Assembly: GCF_001854885.1 (NCBI RefSeq)
Contig: NZ_MDDV01000010.1
Span: forward strand, 27,355-91,354
Direction of reading: 5' to 3'
DNA from: Ensifer sp. LCM 4579
GTDB taxonomy: Bacteria; Pseudomonadota; Alphaproteobacteria; Rhizobiales; Rhizobiaceae
Length of the DNA stretch: 64,000 bases
Each line of letters begins with the position of its first letter. Positions within the stretch are counted from its first letter, which is position 1. Below are positions 8,611 through 18,032 of this stretch, piece after piece. Below the pieces are notes generated by a model, which had not been told where the DNA came from, made no database searches, and worked only from the letters and a program-made list of their open reading frames with translations. A program made the translations under genes and the position numbers.

Positions 8611-9558
8611 ATGAAACGGGTGCAGAAATATTTCTGGCCCGTTGTCGGGCTGGTGGCGATTCTCCTGTCGGTAAATGCGCTCTATCACGAACTGCGTGGC
8701 CTCTCCCTCGACGAGTTCATCGCGAGTTTCCAGGCCATTTCCCTGCGCAGCTGGCTGCTGGCGATCGGGTCGACCCTGATCGCCTATGCGGCCCTGGCCG
8801 CCTATGACCGGCTGGCCCTCGACCATCTCGGCCACCGCATTTCGATTTGGTTCATTACGCTGTGCTCGTTCACGACCTACGCGCTGTCGCACAATCTCGG
8901 TGCATCGGTGTTTTCCGGGGCGGTGGTGCGCTATCGTGCCTATCGGTCGAAGGGGCTGACGCCCGGCGAAATCGGGGTGCTCGTCGCCTTCTGCTCCTTC
9001 ACTTTCGCGCTCGGCACACTGATGCTGTCGGCGATCGTGCTGCTGTTGAGGCCCAACATCATTGAGCGCTTCTCGGAGTTCCTGCCGATCGAGATGTCGC
9101 TGACCACGGGTGGCCTCATCCTCGCGCTCATCGGCCTCTATGTGCTCGGAAGCCTGATCGGACTACGGCCGATGCACACGCGCTGGTTCCAGCTGCAATA
9201 TCCACGGCCTTCGATCGTCGCAAGACAACTGATTATCGCTCCGATCGAACTTCTCGGCGCCGCTGGAATCATCTATTTCGCGCTGCCGGAGGCCGCCAAT
9301 CCGGGCTATATCGTCGTTCTCGGGATATTCCTCGCCTCCTTCTCTGCCGCCCTGCTCTCGCATGCACCGGGCGGCCTCGGCGTGCTCGAGCTGGTCTTCA
9401 TAGCGGCCTTGCCGGAGGTCGATCCCGCCGACGTGCTCGCCGCGCTTGCGATCTTCCGGTTGCTCTACCTGCTGATCCCCTTCGTCATGGCGCTTGTCGT
9501 CATCTTCGTCTTCGAGCACTCGCGACTTCTCGAGCAGCGAAACGAAACGGGGCCGTAG
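8611..9558 (+). CDS. Lysylphosphatidylglycerol synthase-type transmembrane (UPF0104/MprF-flippase-like) protein
   Basis: The 315-residue protein has about eight hydrophobic segments, from residue 8 to near the C-terminus. It includes SHNLGASVFSGAVVRYRAYRS and, near residue 250, SHAPGGLGVLELVF; these are typical of the transmembrane half of MprF and of UPF0104 proteins. The catalytic aminoacyl-transferase domain of MprF is absent, so lipid translocation or an uncharacterised role is more likely than lysyl-PG synthesis. The ATG has a weak ribosome site. It is followed by a partial RIME and the convergent aminopeptidase gene. Confidence 0.82.
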   Translation: MKRVQKYFWPVVGLVAILLSVNALYHELRGLSLDEFIASFQAISLRSWLLAIGSTLIAYAALAAYDRLALDHLGHRISIWFITLCSFTTYALSHNLGASVFSGAVVRYRAYRSKGLTPGEIGVLVAFCSFTFALGTLMLSAIVLLLRPNIIERFSEFLPIEMSLTTGGLILALIGLYVLGSLIGLRPMHTRWFQLQYPRPSIVARQLIIAPIELLGAAGIIYFALPEAANPGYIVVLGIFLASFSAALLSHAPGGLGVLELVFIAALPEVDPADVLAALAIFRLLYLLIPFVMALVVIFVFEHSRLLEQRNETGP

Positions 9559-9560
9559 GC

Positions 9561-9604
9561 CGCCTGCGGCGCGGTCTTATCAGACGTGCAAAGGTCGTTG
9601 CAGG
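9561..9604 (+). repeat. RIME-type repeat, 5' partial copy
   Basis: GGCGCGGTCTTATCAGACG followed by TGCAAAGGTCGTTGCAG corresponds to the left end of the full RIME copies. It sits between two convergent genes. Confidence 0.55.
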
Positions 9605-9616
9605 CGGCGCCACCTA

Positions 9617-11005
9617 TCAGGCGATCCGGCGAATGTGGTGGTAAAGCGCCCGGATCGCCTGGGCCTCGCCGCCGACCGGCGAATGCGGACGCTCCGCCTG
9701 GGCCCAGCCGAAGATGTCGAAATGTACCCAGCTCTTGGCATTCGTGACGAAGCGCTTGAGGAACAGCGCTGCGGTGATCGAACCGGCCATGCCGCCCGAG
9801 GGAGCGTTGGTCAGATCCGCGATGCGGGCGGAAATGTCCTTGTCGTAGCCCATATGGAGCGGCATGCGCCAGATCGGGTCGTCGGCCGTGAGGCTTGCCT
9901 CGGTGAGGGCCCGCGCCAGTTCCTCGTCGTCGGTGAAGAAGGGAGGCAGATCGGGGCCGAGCGCGACGCGGGCCGCACCGGTCAGCGTCGCCATGTCGAC
10001 GATGATGTCGGAGGTTTCCTCATCGGCATAGGCGAGCGCATCGGCGAGGATCAGCCGGCCCTCGGCATCGGTGTTGTCGATCTGCACCGTCAGGCCCTTG
10101 CGGCTCCTGTAGATGTCGCCCGGACGGAAGGCGTTGGAGGAAATCGAATTCTCGACGACGGGAATGATCAGGCGCAGGTCGACCTTCAGCTTCGCGTCCA
10201 TGATCATCAGCGCCAGGCCCATGACGTTGGCGGCACCGCCCATGTCCTTTTTCATCAGGAGCATCGAGGAGGCCGGCTTGATGTCGAGGCCGCCCGTGTC
10301 GAAGCAGACGCCCTTGCCGACAAGCGTTACCCGCCTGTGGCCCTTCTTGCCCCAGCGCATTTCCAGAAGCCGCGGCGCTTCGGCGCTGGCGCGGCCGACC
10401 GTGTGCACCAGCGGGAAATTCTGCGTGAGCAGGGCTTCGCCGGATATGACCGAGACGTCCGCCTTGTAATGGCCGGCGAGCGCGCGGAAGGCCGCCTCCA
10501 GCGCCTCCGGTCCGAGATCGTTGGTCGGCGTATTGATGAGGTCGCGCGCCAGGAAGACGCCGGCGAGCTGCCGTTTGATGTCGCCGGCGTCCGCATCGGC
10601 CGGTATCGACAGCGTCGGCGCCTCCGCCTTGGGCTTCTTGTAGCGCTCGAAGCGATAGGAGCCGAGGCCATAGCCGAGCGCCAGGCGATTCGCGGTCAAG
10701 GGCGCCGTCTCGATATGCCATTTGCCGGCGGGCAGCGCCCGGGCGAGCTTGCCCGTCAGGAACGGCGCGTCGGACGGATTGGAGCCGAGACCGAACAGCG
10801 CGCCGCCAAGATGGCCGTCCGCGGAGGGAACGAGGAGCACCGCACCGCGTTCCGCCTTGAACCCAGCCTTGCGCGCCCAGTCGAGGGCGATCGGGTCGAT
10901 GGTTCCCGTCTCTATATGCGCCGGCGTCACCGCGAAGATCGGCAGCGTCTTGCCGTTGCCGGTGTTGAACGGCGACGGCCGTTCGATGAATTGATAGGGG
11001 GCCAT
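9617..11005 (-). CDS. Leucyl aminopeptidase family (M17) protein
   Basis: The 462-residue product has the M17 catalytic half with all metal motifs: GKGVCFDTGGLDIKP (Lys, Asp), MKKDMGGAANVMG (Asp) and the family signature NTDAEGRLILADAL (Asp, Glu). The N-terminal domain, about residues 1-170, is the more variable regulatory part. It is likely a cytosolic di-zinc aminopeptidase that releases N-terminal residues from peptides. It is slightly shorter than E. coli PepA and closer to the PepB-like branch. It diverges from the tadD-like gene across a 220-bp region with a CtrA-like site. Confidence 0.93.
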   Translation of the reverse strand: MAPYQFIERPSPFNTGNGKTLPIFAVTPAHIETGTIDPIALDWARKAGFKAERGAVLLVPSADGHLGGALFGLGSNPSDAPFLTGKLARALPAGKWHIETAPLTANRLALGYGLGSYRFERYKKPKAEAPTLSIPADADAGDIKRQLAGVFLARDLINTPTNDLGPEALEAAFRALAGHYKADVSVISGEALLTQNFPLVHTVGRASAEAPRLLEMRWGKKGHRRVTLVGKGVCFDTGGLDIKPASSMLLMKKDMGGAANVMGLALMIMDAKLKVDLRLIIPVVENSISSNAFRPGDIYRSRKGLTVQIDNTDAEGRLILADALAYADEETSDIIVDMATLTGAARVALGPDLPPFFTDDEELARALTEASLTADDPIWRMPLHMGYDKDISARIADLTNAPSGGMAGSITAALFLKRFVTNAKSWVHFDIFGWAQAERPHSPVGGEAQAIRALYHHIRRIA

Positions 11006-11039
11006 GGACTTCCTCGATTGATGGAACGGATCGACGCGA

Positions 11040-11063
11040 TTAACGCTCTGTTAGGGTTAACAG
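11040..11063 (+). promoter_or_regulatory. CtrA-like box upstream of tadD
   Basis: TTAA (11040-11043), seven bases, then TTAG (11051-11054) matches the TTAA-N7-TTAA CtrA consensus with one mismatch. It overlaps an inverted repeat CTGTTA...TAACAG (11048-11063). Binding is inferred. Confidence 0.45.
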
Positions 11064-11225
11064 ATTATTGCTGGAGCGAAAGTTGCGCCGTCGTTGTTGG
11101 AGTACCGGGGTGCAGCGACCGGGGCGGGCAAGGGTAAGCGGCCATGGGCCCGCAGCCGCTCGGAACACTTGAAATCGATCACGATGTTTCGGTTTATCCG
11201 AAATCGTGGTCCGGGGCACCGACTG

Positions 11226-12050
11226 ATGACGACACCACATATCCTCTCCGCCTATCTTCGTCGCCTCGCTCAGGGAGCGACCGTCGCAATCCTGGCGATC
11301 TCGGTTGCAGGCTGTGCCGGACAGCAGGGCAAGAAGGAACTGACGACCGGTTCCATTCCGAAGCTTTCGAAACCGGTCGCCGCGATGAACGCCAGCGAAC
11401 TCGCGGCGGCGGCGGAAAACATCGGCCAGGCCTATGAACGCAATCCCAAGGATCGCGACGCGGGTCTCAACTATGCCAATCTGCTGCGCATGACCGGGCG
11501 CAACGAACAGGCGCTCGCGGTCATGCAGCAGGTGGCGATCAACCATCCGACGGATCGCGAGGTTCTCGGCGCCTATGGCAAGGCGCAGGCGGCGGCGGGG
11601 CAGCTGGAGCAGGCGCTGGCGACGGTCAAGCGCGCCCAGACGCCCGATCGCCCCGATTGGAAACTGAAGTCGGCGGAAGGCGCGATCCTAGACCAGCTCG
11701 GCCGCTCCTCCGAGGCGCGGCTGCGCTATCGCGAGGCGCTGGACCTGCAGCCCAACGAGCCCTCCGTTCTCTCCAATCTCGGCATGTCCTACCTGCTCAC
11801 CAAGGACCTGAAGACGGCGGAGACCTATCTCCGCTCGGCCGCGGACCAGTCCGCCGCCGACAGCAGCGTCCGCCAGAACCTCGCTTTGGCCGTCGGCCTT
11901 CAGGGACGCTTCCAGGAAGCCGAAATGATCGCGCGGCAGGAACTGACTCCCCAGCAGGCGGAGGCGAATGTCGCCTATCTGCGCTCGATGCTGTCACAGA
12001 AGGGCGCCTGGAACCAACTCGCCAAGGCGGACGACGGGAATACGAATTGA
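11226..12050 (+). CDS. tadD: TadD-like TPR lipoprotein of the Flp pilus system
   Basis: The 274-residue product starts at ATG 11226, the choice that leaves a proper lipoprotein signal peptide ending in SVAGC at Cys30. Upstream in-frame ATGs (11094, 11184) would give an unlikely long leader. Four or more tetratricopeptide repeats follow, for example from residues 65 to 240 (NPKDRDAGLNYANLLRMTG; PNEPSVLSNLGMSYLLTKD). TadD proteins are outer-membrane-linked pilotins or assembly factors of tad loci. The gene converges on tadC across a repeat-rich gap, so it is transcribed separately. A CtrA-like box lies about 165 bp upstream. Confidence 0.85.
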   Translation: MTTPHILSAYLRRLAQGATVAILAISVAGCAGQQGKKELTTGSIPKLSKPVAAMNASELAAAAENIGQAYERNPKDRDAGLNYANLLRMTGRNEQALAVMQQVAINHPTDREVLGAYGKAQAAAGQLEQALATVKRAQTPDRPDWKLKSAEGAILDQLGRSSEARLRYREALDLQPNEPSVLSNLGMSYLLTKDLKTAETYLRSAADQSAADSSVRQNLALAVGLQGRFQEAEMIARQELTPQQAEANVAYLRSMLSQKGAWNQLAKADDGNTN

Positions 12051-12161
12051 TTGTGTGTCCGTGCGGGGGGATCACTTCGATGTGCCACGACCTTTGCGCG
12101 CCTGATATGTCGCCTGATGGGTCCGGCCCAGTCCCCTCCTGGTCGTCGTCAGGCTTGCGCC

Positions 12162-12190
12162 TGGATCCTCGGGTCAAGCCCGAGGATGAC
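12162..12190 (+). repeat. 29-bp palindromic repeat, copy 1
   Basis: Holds the hairpin CCTCGGGTCAAGCCCGAGG and is the exact reverse complement of the copy at 12348-12376. This type of small repeat is widespread between genes in alphaproteobacteria. Confidence 0.8.
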
Positions 12191-12347
12191 GGAAAGAGGG
12201 GCGTCGGCAATGTCTCTTCACAGCGAATGTGCCGCCGCCTTCCCTGGTCTGCTGCAGAGCGGTCGTGAGTCTTTCGGCGGAGAGCGGGCGCTGCCAGGCC
12301 GTTACAGGCGCCGTCGTCGCTTGCTTTCGCGACCACCTCTCCACGGC

Positions 12348-12376
12348 GTCATCCTCGGGCTTGACCCGAGGATCCA
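12348..12376 (-). repeat. 29-bp palindromic repeat, copy 2 (inverted)
   Basis: Exact inverted copy of 12162-12190. The two frame about 160 bp of the tadD-tadC gap (12051-12429), in which I see no gene. An inverted RIME scrap, CGACCTTTGCGCG, lies near 12083. Confidence 0.8.
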
Positions 12377-12429
12377 GACGCAAGCTCTGGGATGGCGATT
12401 CCTCGGCTGGCCACCTCCGAAGGCGCCGC

Positions 12430-13413
12430 CTAAAACTTATCCGCCACCTGTATGCCCGCCGGGCCGAGGATGACGGCAACGAGGACGGGCAGGAAGAACA
12501 GGATCATCGGCACCGTCAGCTTCGGCGGCAGGGCGGCAGCTTTCTTCTCCGCGGCGGTCATGCGCTGGTCGCGGCTTTCCTGCGCCAGCACGCGCAGCGC
12601 CTGGGCAATGGGCGTGCCGTAGCGATCGGCCTGGATCAGCGCCTGCATCACCGATTTGACTTCCTCGAGCCCCGCGCGCAGGCCCAGGTTATCCAGCGCG
12701 ACGCGTCGATCCGGCAGGAAGGAGAGCTCCGCCGTCGTCAGCACCAGTTCTTCCGCGAGCGGCGGAGACTGGGCGGCGATTTCGTCTGCGACGCGGCGCA
12801 GGGCGATTTCCATCGAGACGCCCGATTCCACGCAGATGAGCAGAAGATCGAGCGCATCCGGCCAGGCGCGGCGGATCGAATGCTGCCGTTTGGAGATCGC
12901 GTTGGCGATGAAGATGTTCGGCGCGTAGAAGCCGAGATAGCCGAAGCCGATCGTGAACAGCAGCCGCATCATCGTCGGCTTTTCGGCAAAGTTGCCGAGC
13001 ACGAAAATATAGACGACCGCGGCCACCAGAAACAGGAAAGGCAGGCAGAAGCGGGCGAAAAGAAACGTGTTGAGAGCATTTTGCGAGCGATAGCCGGCCG
13101 TCTTCAACCGATTGACGGTATTCTCGTCCACCAACGCCTTCCTGAGGTTCAGCCGTTCGACGATCTGCCGCACCGAGGTGTTTTGCTGCGACCTGAGGCT
13201 GGCGCGGCTGCTGGACGCCTCGGCGTTGAGACGAGCGCGTTCGCGGGCGCGGATCTGCTCGCGTTCGGTGGCGACCGCCTTCATCCGCTTCGCGAGATCC
13301 CCGCGCTCCAGGAAGGGAACGGCGAGCGAATAGAAGGTCGCGAGCACGGCCATCGACACGAGAACCGCGACGATGATGTTCGGATCGGTCAGTGTGTCTA
13401 TCCAGCCGTTCAC
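12430..13413 (-). CDS. tadC: Flp pilus assembly inner-membrane protein TadC
   Basis: The 327-residue protein starts at GTG 13413 behind GAGAGG, 12 bp after the tadB stop. An N-terminal membrane segment (residues 10-35) is followed by a charged stretch. Two GspF/T2SSF-type segments follow: a paired membrane hairpin near 120-165, and a helical domain with DLLLICVESGVSMEIALRRV. A last membrane segment near 300-320 closes the protein. With TadB it forms the inner-membrane platform on which the TadA/CpaF ATPase acts. It is the last gene of the cpa operon. Confidence 0.92.
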   Translation of the reverse strand: MNGWIDTLTDPNIIVAVLVSMAVLATFYSLAVPFLERGDLAKRMKAVATEREQIRARERARLNAEASSSRASLRSQQNTSVRQIVERLNLRKALVDENTVNRLKTAGYRSQNALNTFLFARFCLPFLFLVAAVVYIFVLGNFAEKPTMMRLLFTIGFGYLGFYAPNIFIANAISKRQHSIRRAWPDALDLLLICVESGVSMEIALRRVADEIAAQSPPLAEELVLTTAELSFLPDRRVALDNLGLRAGLEEVKSVMQALIQADRYGTPIAQALRVLAQESRDQRMTAAEKKAAALPPKLTVPMILFFLPVLVAVILGPAGIQVADKF

Positions 13414-13425
13414 CGTCAGAGCCTC

Positions 13426-14436
13426 TCAGATGTCGAAATTGATCATGTTGCGCATGACGACGATGCCGATGCTCATCCATACGGCCGAGGCACCCATGAT
13501 GATGTGCCCGCGCGGGTCGGTGAACAGGACCAGCATGTAGTCCGGCGATGTCAGGTAGACGAGCGTCGCAACGATGAACGGAAGCGCGCCGATGATGGCT
13601 GCGGAGGCCTTGGCCTCCATCGACAGGGCGCTGACCTTCGCCTTCATCTTCTTGCGCTCGCGCAGCACCTTGGAGAGATTGCTCAGCGCCTCGGAAAGGT
13701 TGCCGCCGGCCTGGGCCTGGATGGCGATGACGATGGCGAAGAAGTTCACCTCCGGCAGCGGAACGCTCTGGATCATGCGGGCGCAGGCTTCCGGAACGTT
13801 GAGGCCCACCTGCTGGGATTCGACGACGCGGCGGAACTCCGTCTTCACCGGCTCCTGTCCATCGCTGGCGATCAGCCGCAACGCGTCGTTCAGCGGCAGA
13901 CCGGACTTGATCGAGCGGACCATGACGTCGAGCGCATTCGGGAACTCGTTGAGGAATTTCATGCAACGGCGCTTGACCAGGAAGCCGACGACCCAGCGCG
14001 GCAGGCCGGCCGCGGCAATCAGCCCGACGCCGAGCGCGATCCATGGGCCGGCGCCGGCAAGCAGGACGAAGAAGAAGGCGACGAAGCCGAAAAGCGCGCT
14101 GAAGACGTAGAATTGCGTCAACGAGATCCTGAGATCGGCCTGCATGAGCCGCCCCTTCATCGATGGGGCGGTCTTCGCCGACTTTTCCTGCTGCTTCTTT
14201 TCGAGCTCCTTCAGCGAATCCTGCACGGACTTGCGCCGTTTCGACATTTCGTTGACGCGGTCGCGCGCCGCCTTCACGCTGGCCCGGTCGGTTTCCGACG
14301 CGCTGACGCGGCGCAGCCGCCCTTCCGCCTTCTTCTCGCTTTCGATGCGGGAATAGAGCACGCCATAGGCAAGCGCCGCCGCCGCGATCGCGACGAGGAC
14401 GGCCACTGCCAGGACGGTGATGTCTATGCCGAACAT
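13426..14436 (-). CDS. tadB: Flp pilus assembly inner-membrane protein TadB
   Basis: The 336-residue product has an N-terminal membrane segment (residues 5-27) and a basic coiled region near 40-90. A membrane pair lies near 110-150, followed by a T2SSF domain with DVMVRSIKSGLPLNDALRLIA and QAQAGGNLSEALSNLSKVL, and a C-terminal membrane pair. It is the GspF-like partner of TadC. It lies 42 bp after the cpaF stop and 12 bp before tadC in one operon. Confidence 0.93.
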   Translation of the reverse strand: MFGIDITVLAVAVLVAIAAAALAYGVLYSRIESEKKAEGRLRRVSASETDRASVKAARDRVNEMSKRRKSVQDSLKELEKKQQEKSAKTAPSMKGRLMQADLRISLTQFYVFSALFGFVAFFFVLLAGAGPWIALGVGLIAAAGLPRWVVGFLVKRRCMKFLNEFPNALDVMVRSIKSGLPLNDALRLIASDGQEPVKTEFRRVVESQQVGLNVPEACARMIQSVPLPEVNFFAIVIAIQAQAGGNLSEALSNLSKVLRERKKMKAKVSALSMEAKASAAIIGALPFIVATLVYLTSPDYMLVLFTDPRGHIIMGASAVWMSIGIVVMRNMINFDI

Positions 14437-14478
14437 CGGTCGGTCTTCTCCTTCGCTAGTGGCAGGCTCCGCCTGTCG

Positions 14479-15960
14479 CTAATTTTTTTCCATTGCGTCG
14501 AGGGTGGCGGCGAGCCGCTTGTCCTCGTTGAAGTAGCGGGCGCGGTCCCAGAAATGCGGCCGGCCGATGCCCGTCGAGACATGGCGACCGATGATCCGCC
14601 CGTTGGCGTCCTCGCCATCGATCTCGTAGCGCATGAGGTCCTGGGTGACGATCACGTCGCCTTCCATGCCGGTGACCTCTGTGACGTGGGTGATGCGGCG
14701 CGAACCGTCGCGCAGGCGCGAGGCCTGGATGATGACGTCGACCGATCCCGCGATGATTTCGCGCACGGTCTTGGCCGGCAGCGTATAGCCGCCCATGGCG
14801 ATCATCGACTCCATGCGGCTCAGGCACTCGCGCGGCGTGTTGGCGTGGATCGTTCCCATGGATCCGTCGTGACCGGTGTTCATCGCCTGGAGCAGGTCGA
14901 AGACTTCCGGTCCGCGCACTTCGCCGACGATGATGCGTTCCGGACGCATGCGCAGGCAGTTCTTGATGAGATCGCGCATGGTGATCTCGCCCTCGCCCTC
15001 GATGTTCGGCGGGCGGGTTTCGAGACGAACGACGTGCGGCTGCTGCAGTTGCAGTTCGGCCGAGTCCTCGCAGGTGATGATGCGCTCGTCGCCGTCGATA
15101 TAGCGCGTCAAACAGTTGAGCAGCGTCGTCTTGCCGGAGCCGGTGCCGCCGGAAATGACGATGTTGCAGCGGACGCGGCCGATGATCTGCAGGAGGGTCG
15201 CGCCCTCCGGGGTGATCGAGCCGAAGCGGACGAGCTGCTCCAGCGTCAGCTTGTCCTTCTTGAACTTGCGGATCGTCAGCGCCGTTCCGTCGATCGCCAG
15301 CGGCGGCGCGATGACGTTGACGCGCGATCCGTCCGGCAGGCGCGCGTCGCAGATCGGACTCGATTCGTCGACACGGCGGCCGACCTGGCTGACGATGCGC
15401 TGACAGATCGACAGGAGCTGCGCATTGTCGCGGAAACGGATGTCGGATTCCTCGACCTTGCCGGCGACTTCGATGAAGGTCTGGCCGGCGCCATTGACCA
15501 TGATATCGGCAATGTCGTCGCGCGCCAGCAGCGGCTCGAGCGGGCCGTAGCCGAGCACGTCGTTGCAGATGTCGTCGAGCAGTTCCTCCTGCTCGGCGAT
15601 CGACATTGCGAAATTCTTGATGGTGATGATGTCGTTGACGATGTCGCGGATTTCCTCGCGCGCGCTTTCCGTATCGAGCTTGGCGAGCTGCGACAGGTCG
15701 ATCGTGTCGATCAGCGCCGAGAAGACCTGCGACTTCGTCGAGTAATAGTCCTCCGCCCGCGGCGAACGCCGGCGTGCGGGCGGAGCGGCGGGTGCGGCTG
15801 GCTGGGGACGGGGAGCGGGAGCCGAGGGCTCGCTCGGAGCCGGCGCAGCCGCCGGACGCTCCATGACCGCCGACTGCGCGGCCGGCATCGAGGGCGGAAC
15901 AACAGCAGCTTTCCCGCCCGTCTTGCCAAACCCTTCATTTCCGCGTTTGCCAAACATCAT
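14479..15960 (-). CDS. cpaF: Pilus assembly ATPase CpaF/TadA
   Basis: The 493-residue secretion ATPase has a low-complexity Ala/Pro N-terminus (about residues 20-70). It continues with an N-terminal domain ([19 protein letters not shown]), Walker [10 protein letters not shown] at 271-279, the Asp box CEDSAELQL, Walker [12 protein letters not shown], and a His box in [18 protein letters not shown]. It powers Flp pilus polymerisation at the inner membrane with TadB/TadC. The antisense strand is open for 1253 codons across this region (12229-15990), which I treat as a codon-bias artefact. Confidence 0.97.
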   Translation of the reverse strand: MMFGKRGNEGFGKTGGKAAVVPPSMPAAQSAVMERPAAAPAPSEPSAPAPRPQPAAPAAPPARRRSPRAEDYYSTKSQVFSALIDTIDLSQLAKLDTESAREEIRDIVNDIITIKNFAMSIAEQEELLDDICNDVLGYGPLEPLLARDDIADIMVNGAGQTFIEVAGKVEESDIRFRDNAQLLSICQRIVSQVGRRVDESSPICDARLPDGSRVNVIAPPLAIDGTALTIRKFKKDKLTLEQLVRFGSITPEGATLLQIIGRVRCNIVISGGTGSGKTTLLNCLTRYIDGDERIITCEDSAELQLQQPHVVRLETRPPNIEGEGEITMRDLIKNCLRMRPERIIVGEVRGPEVFDLLQAMNTGHDGSMGTIHANTPRECLSRMESMIAMGGYTLPAKTVREIIAGSVDVIIQASRLRDGSRRITHVTEVTGMEGDVIVTQDLMRYEIDGEDANGRIIGRHVSTGIGRPHFWDRARYFNEDKRLAATLDAMEKN

Positions 15961-16001
15961 TTCAATCCGGTTGCTTCATCGATCCTTTGATGCGGGAATG
16001 C

Positions 16002-17282
16002 CTATTTCCGGCCAAGCCTCGCCAGGACCTTTCCAAGACTGCCCGTGCGCGCCTTCTTGATGGTGGCGCGGCCGGTCAGGAGATGGGCGAGTTGTGAGAA
16101 AGTTTCGGCAGCGGGCGATTTCCTGTCGATCTCGGCGATCATGCGTCCGCTGTTGGCGGCATTGCCGAAAAGGACCGCGTCGAAAGGAATGATCGCGGCC
16201 GCCTCGACCTCGAGCGATTCGCAGAATTCGTTCGGGGCGATCTCCGGTCGCTTGGGCATGCCCACCTGGTTGAGGACAAGATGCGGCGCCTTGTCGTTCG
16301 GCCGAAGCTTCTTCAGTGCATCGAGCAGGTTCTTGGCGTTCCGGAGATTGGCGAGATCCGGGACGGCGGTGATCACCACCTCGTCGGCTTCCGCAAGCAC
16401 GGAACGGGTCCAGTCCGTCCAGCCATGCGGAACGTCGAGCACGGAGACCGGGGCGCTGCGCTGCAGGATTTCCAGGATCGGCTGGAAGGCGCCGGCCTCG
16501 AAATCGTAAGCGCGGTCCAGCATGGAGGGCGCAGCGAGCATCGACAGGTGCTCGGAACATGTGGTCAACAGGCGATCGAGAAACACCTCGTCCAGCCGCT
16601 CCGGTGCGGAGACCGCCTCGGCGATGCCCTGCGGCGGGTCCTGGTCGAAATCGATATTGGCGGTGCCGTAAGGCAGATCGAGATCGGCGAGGATGGTCTC
16701 CGTCGAGAAAAGGTTAGAAATGCCCCAGGCGCAGTTATGCGCGATCACCGACGAGCCGCAGCCGCCCTTGGCGCCGATGAAGGCGAGGCTCCGCCCGACC
16801 GGCTCGGCCTCCGGATCGACGAAGATCGCCGAAACCGCCGAGAGAATGTCCGCCATCGTCACCGGCGCGACCATATATTCGGAAATGCCGTTGCGGATGA
16901 GTTCGCGGTAGAGCGCTATATCGTTGTGGCGGCCGATGATGACGACCTTGGTGCTCGGATCGCAGACCTCCGCCAGCGGCGCCAGTTCCGTAAGCAGCGA
17001 CCTCGGCTCCGTCGCGGTCTCCAGAATGATCAGGTTCGGGGTCGAGACGCTCGCGAACATGTTCGCGGCGGCGGCGACGCTGCCGCCGGTGATACGCAGG
17101 CTGACCTTCGCCATGCGGCGGTCCTGCCCGCAGCGCTCCATGAGGCGCTGCATCGCCTCGCTTTCGCAAAAGGCGTGGATCGAAATGCGGGGCAGCGGTC
17201 GAAGCTGGTCGAGATCGCCCGGCCGCGCCGCGTCGGCGTGATCCCCCGCTCCATTGTCGATGCTGTACTCAATCGCGTTCAT
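16002..17282 (-). CDS. cpaE: Pilus localisation protein CpaE/TadZ
   Basis: The 426-residue product has an N-terminal receiver-like domain (about residues 55-160; VVIIGRHNDIALYRELIRNGI) and a C-terminal ParA/MinD-type domain. Its P-loop is unusual: KGGCGSS near 172-178 keeps the deviant Walker lysine but lacks the second GKT/S lysine. This is typical of the atypical ATPases of the TadZ group. It positions the pilus machine, often at a cell pole. The start has AGGAAAAG 3 bp upstream. It is an operon member between cpaD and cpaF. Confidence 0.93.
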   Translation of the reverse strand: MNAIEYSIDNGAGDHADAARPGDLDQLRPLPRISIHAFCESEAMQRLMERCGQDRRMAKVSLRITGGSVAAAANMFASVSTPNLIILETATEPRSLLTELAPLAEVCDPSTKVVIIGRHNDIALYRELIRNGISEYMVAPVTMADILSAVSAIFVDPEAEPVGRSLAFIGAKGGCGSSVIAHNCAWGISNLFSTETILADLDLPYGTANIDFDQDPPQGIAEAVSAPERLDEVFLDRLLTTCSEHLSMLAAPSMLDRAYDFEAGAFQPILEILQRSAPVSVLDVPHGWTDWTRSVLAEADEVVITAVPDLANLRNAKNLLDALKKLRPNDKAPHLVLNQVGMPKRPEIAPNEFCESLEVEAAAIIPFDAVLFGNAANSGRMIAEIDRKSPAAETFSQLAHLLTGRATIKKARTGSLGKVLARLGRK

Positions 17283-17331
17283 CTCTTTTCCTCGAATAGC
17301 CGCGTCCCGGACGATTGCCGCTTCCGAATTC

Positions 17332-18024
17332 CTAATTGTCGCGCCAGCTTTCGATCACTTCCGCACGTTGCGCGGCGTCGACGGGCGACATCTGGCGCGG
17401 ACCGATGAGGTCCGTCGGATTGGCGATCTGGGCGGCTAGGTTGGATTGGGTCGCGCAGCCGAAATTGTAGTAGTTGCGGTTCTGGACGGTGTTGAGCGTG
17501 AGGTCCTCGGGCCACTCGCCGCAGGGGCCCGTCTGCGCCGCGATCGCGACATAGCTCAGGCGGATGGGTGCGGCATCGCCGGTGGCGGCGGCCTCGTAGC
17601 CGGTTTCGAGCATCCTGTTCGCCGGCACGCCGGTTGCTGCAAGGATGCGCCGAATGTCCTTGCGGAGCACCTGCGCGGCATGGCTGTTGGCCGAACCGCG
17701 CGGCAGCATGATCTGGATGACGCCGCTCGATGCATGGCGATATTCGGCGGCAAAGCCGCGGATCACGTCGCGCGTGCCCTGGGTCAGTTGCCGGTCGCCG
17801 GATGCAACCGGAATGTCGATCGTGTGCTCCGCCTCGGCGAGCACGATCGGGTGCCTGGTGCGGTAGTCGTCGGGTATGGCGCCGGTCGCCTGGTCGTCCC
17901 TGATGCCGCAGCCTGCAAGCAGGCCGGCAAGGATCGCCAGGGCGGCCAGCCGGACGGTCGTGCGGGTCGGGGACATGGGCTTAGGCCTTTCCAAACGGTT
18001 TTGTGCTGCGTCCTGGTTTCTCAT
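17332..18024 (-). CDS. cpaD: Pilus biogenesis lipoprotein CpaD
   Basis: Up to 230 residues. The lipobox LLAGC fits a start at either ATG 18024 (8 bp after the cpaC stop) or ATG 17976; the latter leaves a shorter, more normal signal peptide. The mature part has the CpaD family layout, including HPIVLAEAEHTIDIPV, the GPCGEWPEDL segment and a YYNFGCATQSNLAAQIANPTDL end. CpaD is an outer-membrane or periplasmic factor that helps the CpaC secretin. Confidence 0.92.
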   Translation of the reverse strand: MRNQDAAQNRLERPKPMSPTRTTVRLAALAILAGLLAGCGIRDDQATGAIPDDYRTRHPIVLAEAEHTIDIPVASGDRQLTQGTRDVIRGFAAEYRHASSGVIQIMLPRGSANSHAAQVLRKDIRRILAATGVPANRMLETGYEAAATGDAAPIRLSYVAIAAQTGPCGEWPEDLTLNTVQNRNYYNFGCATQSNLAAQIANPTDLIGPRQMSPVDAAQRAEVIESWRDN

Positions 18025-18032
18025 GTCCCGAC

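Noticed and set aside
12229..15990. 1253-codon open frame on the plus strand antisense to cpaF, tadB and tadC
   Set aside because: Rich in Arg, Asp, His and Gly with no domain or membrane pattern. It follows from high GC3 on the true minus-strand genes, whose products carry clear Tad motifs.
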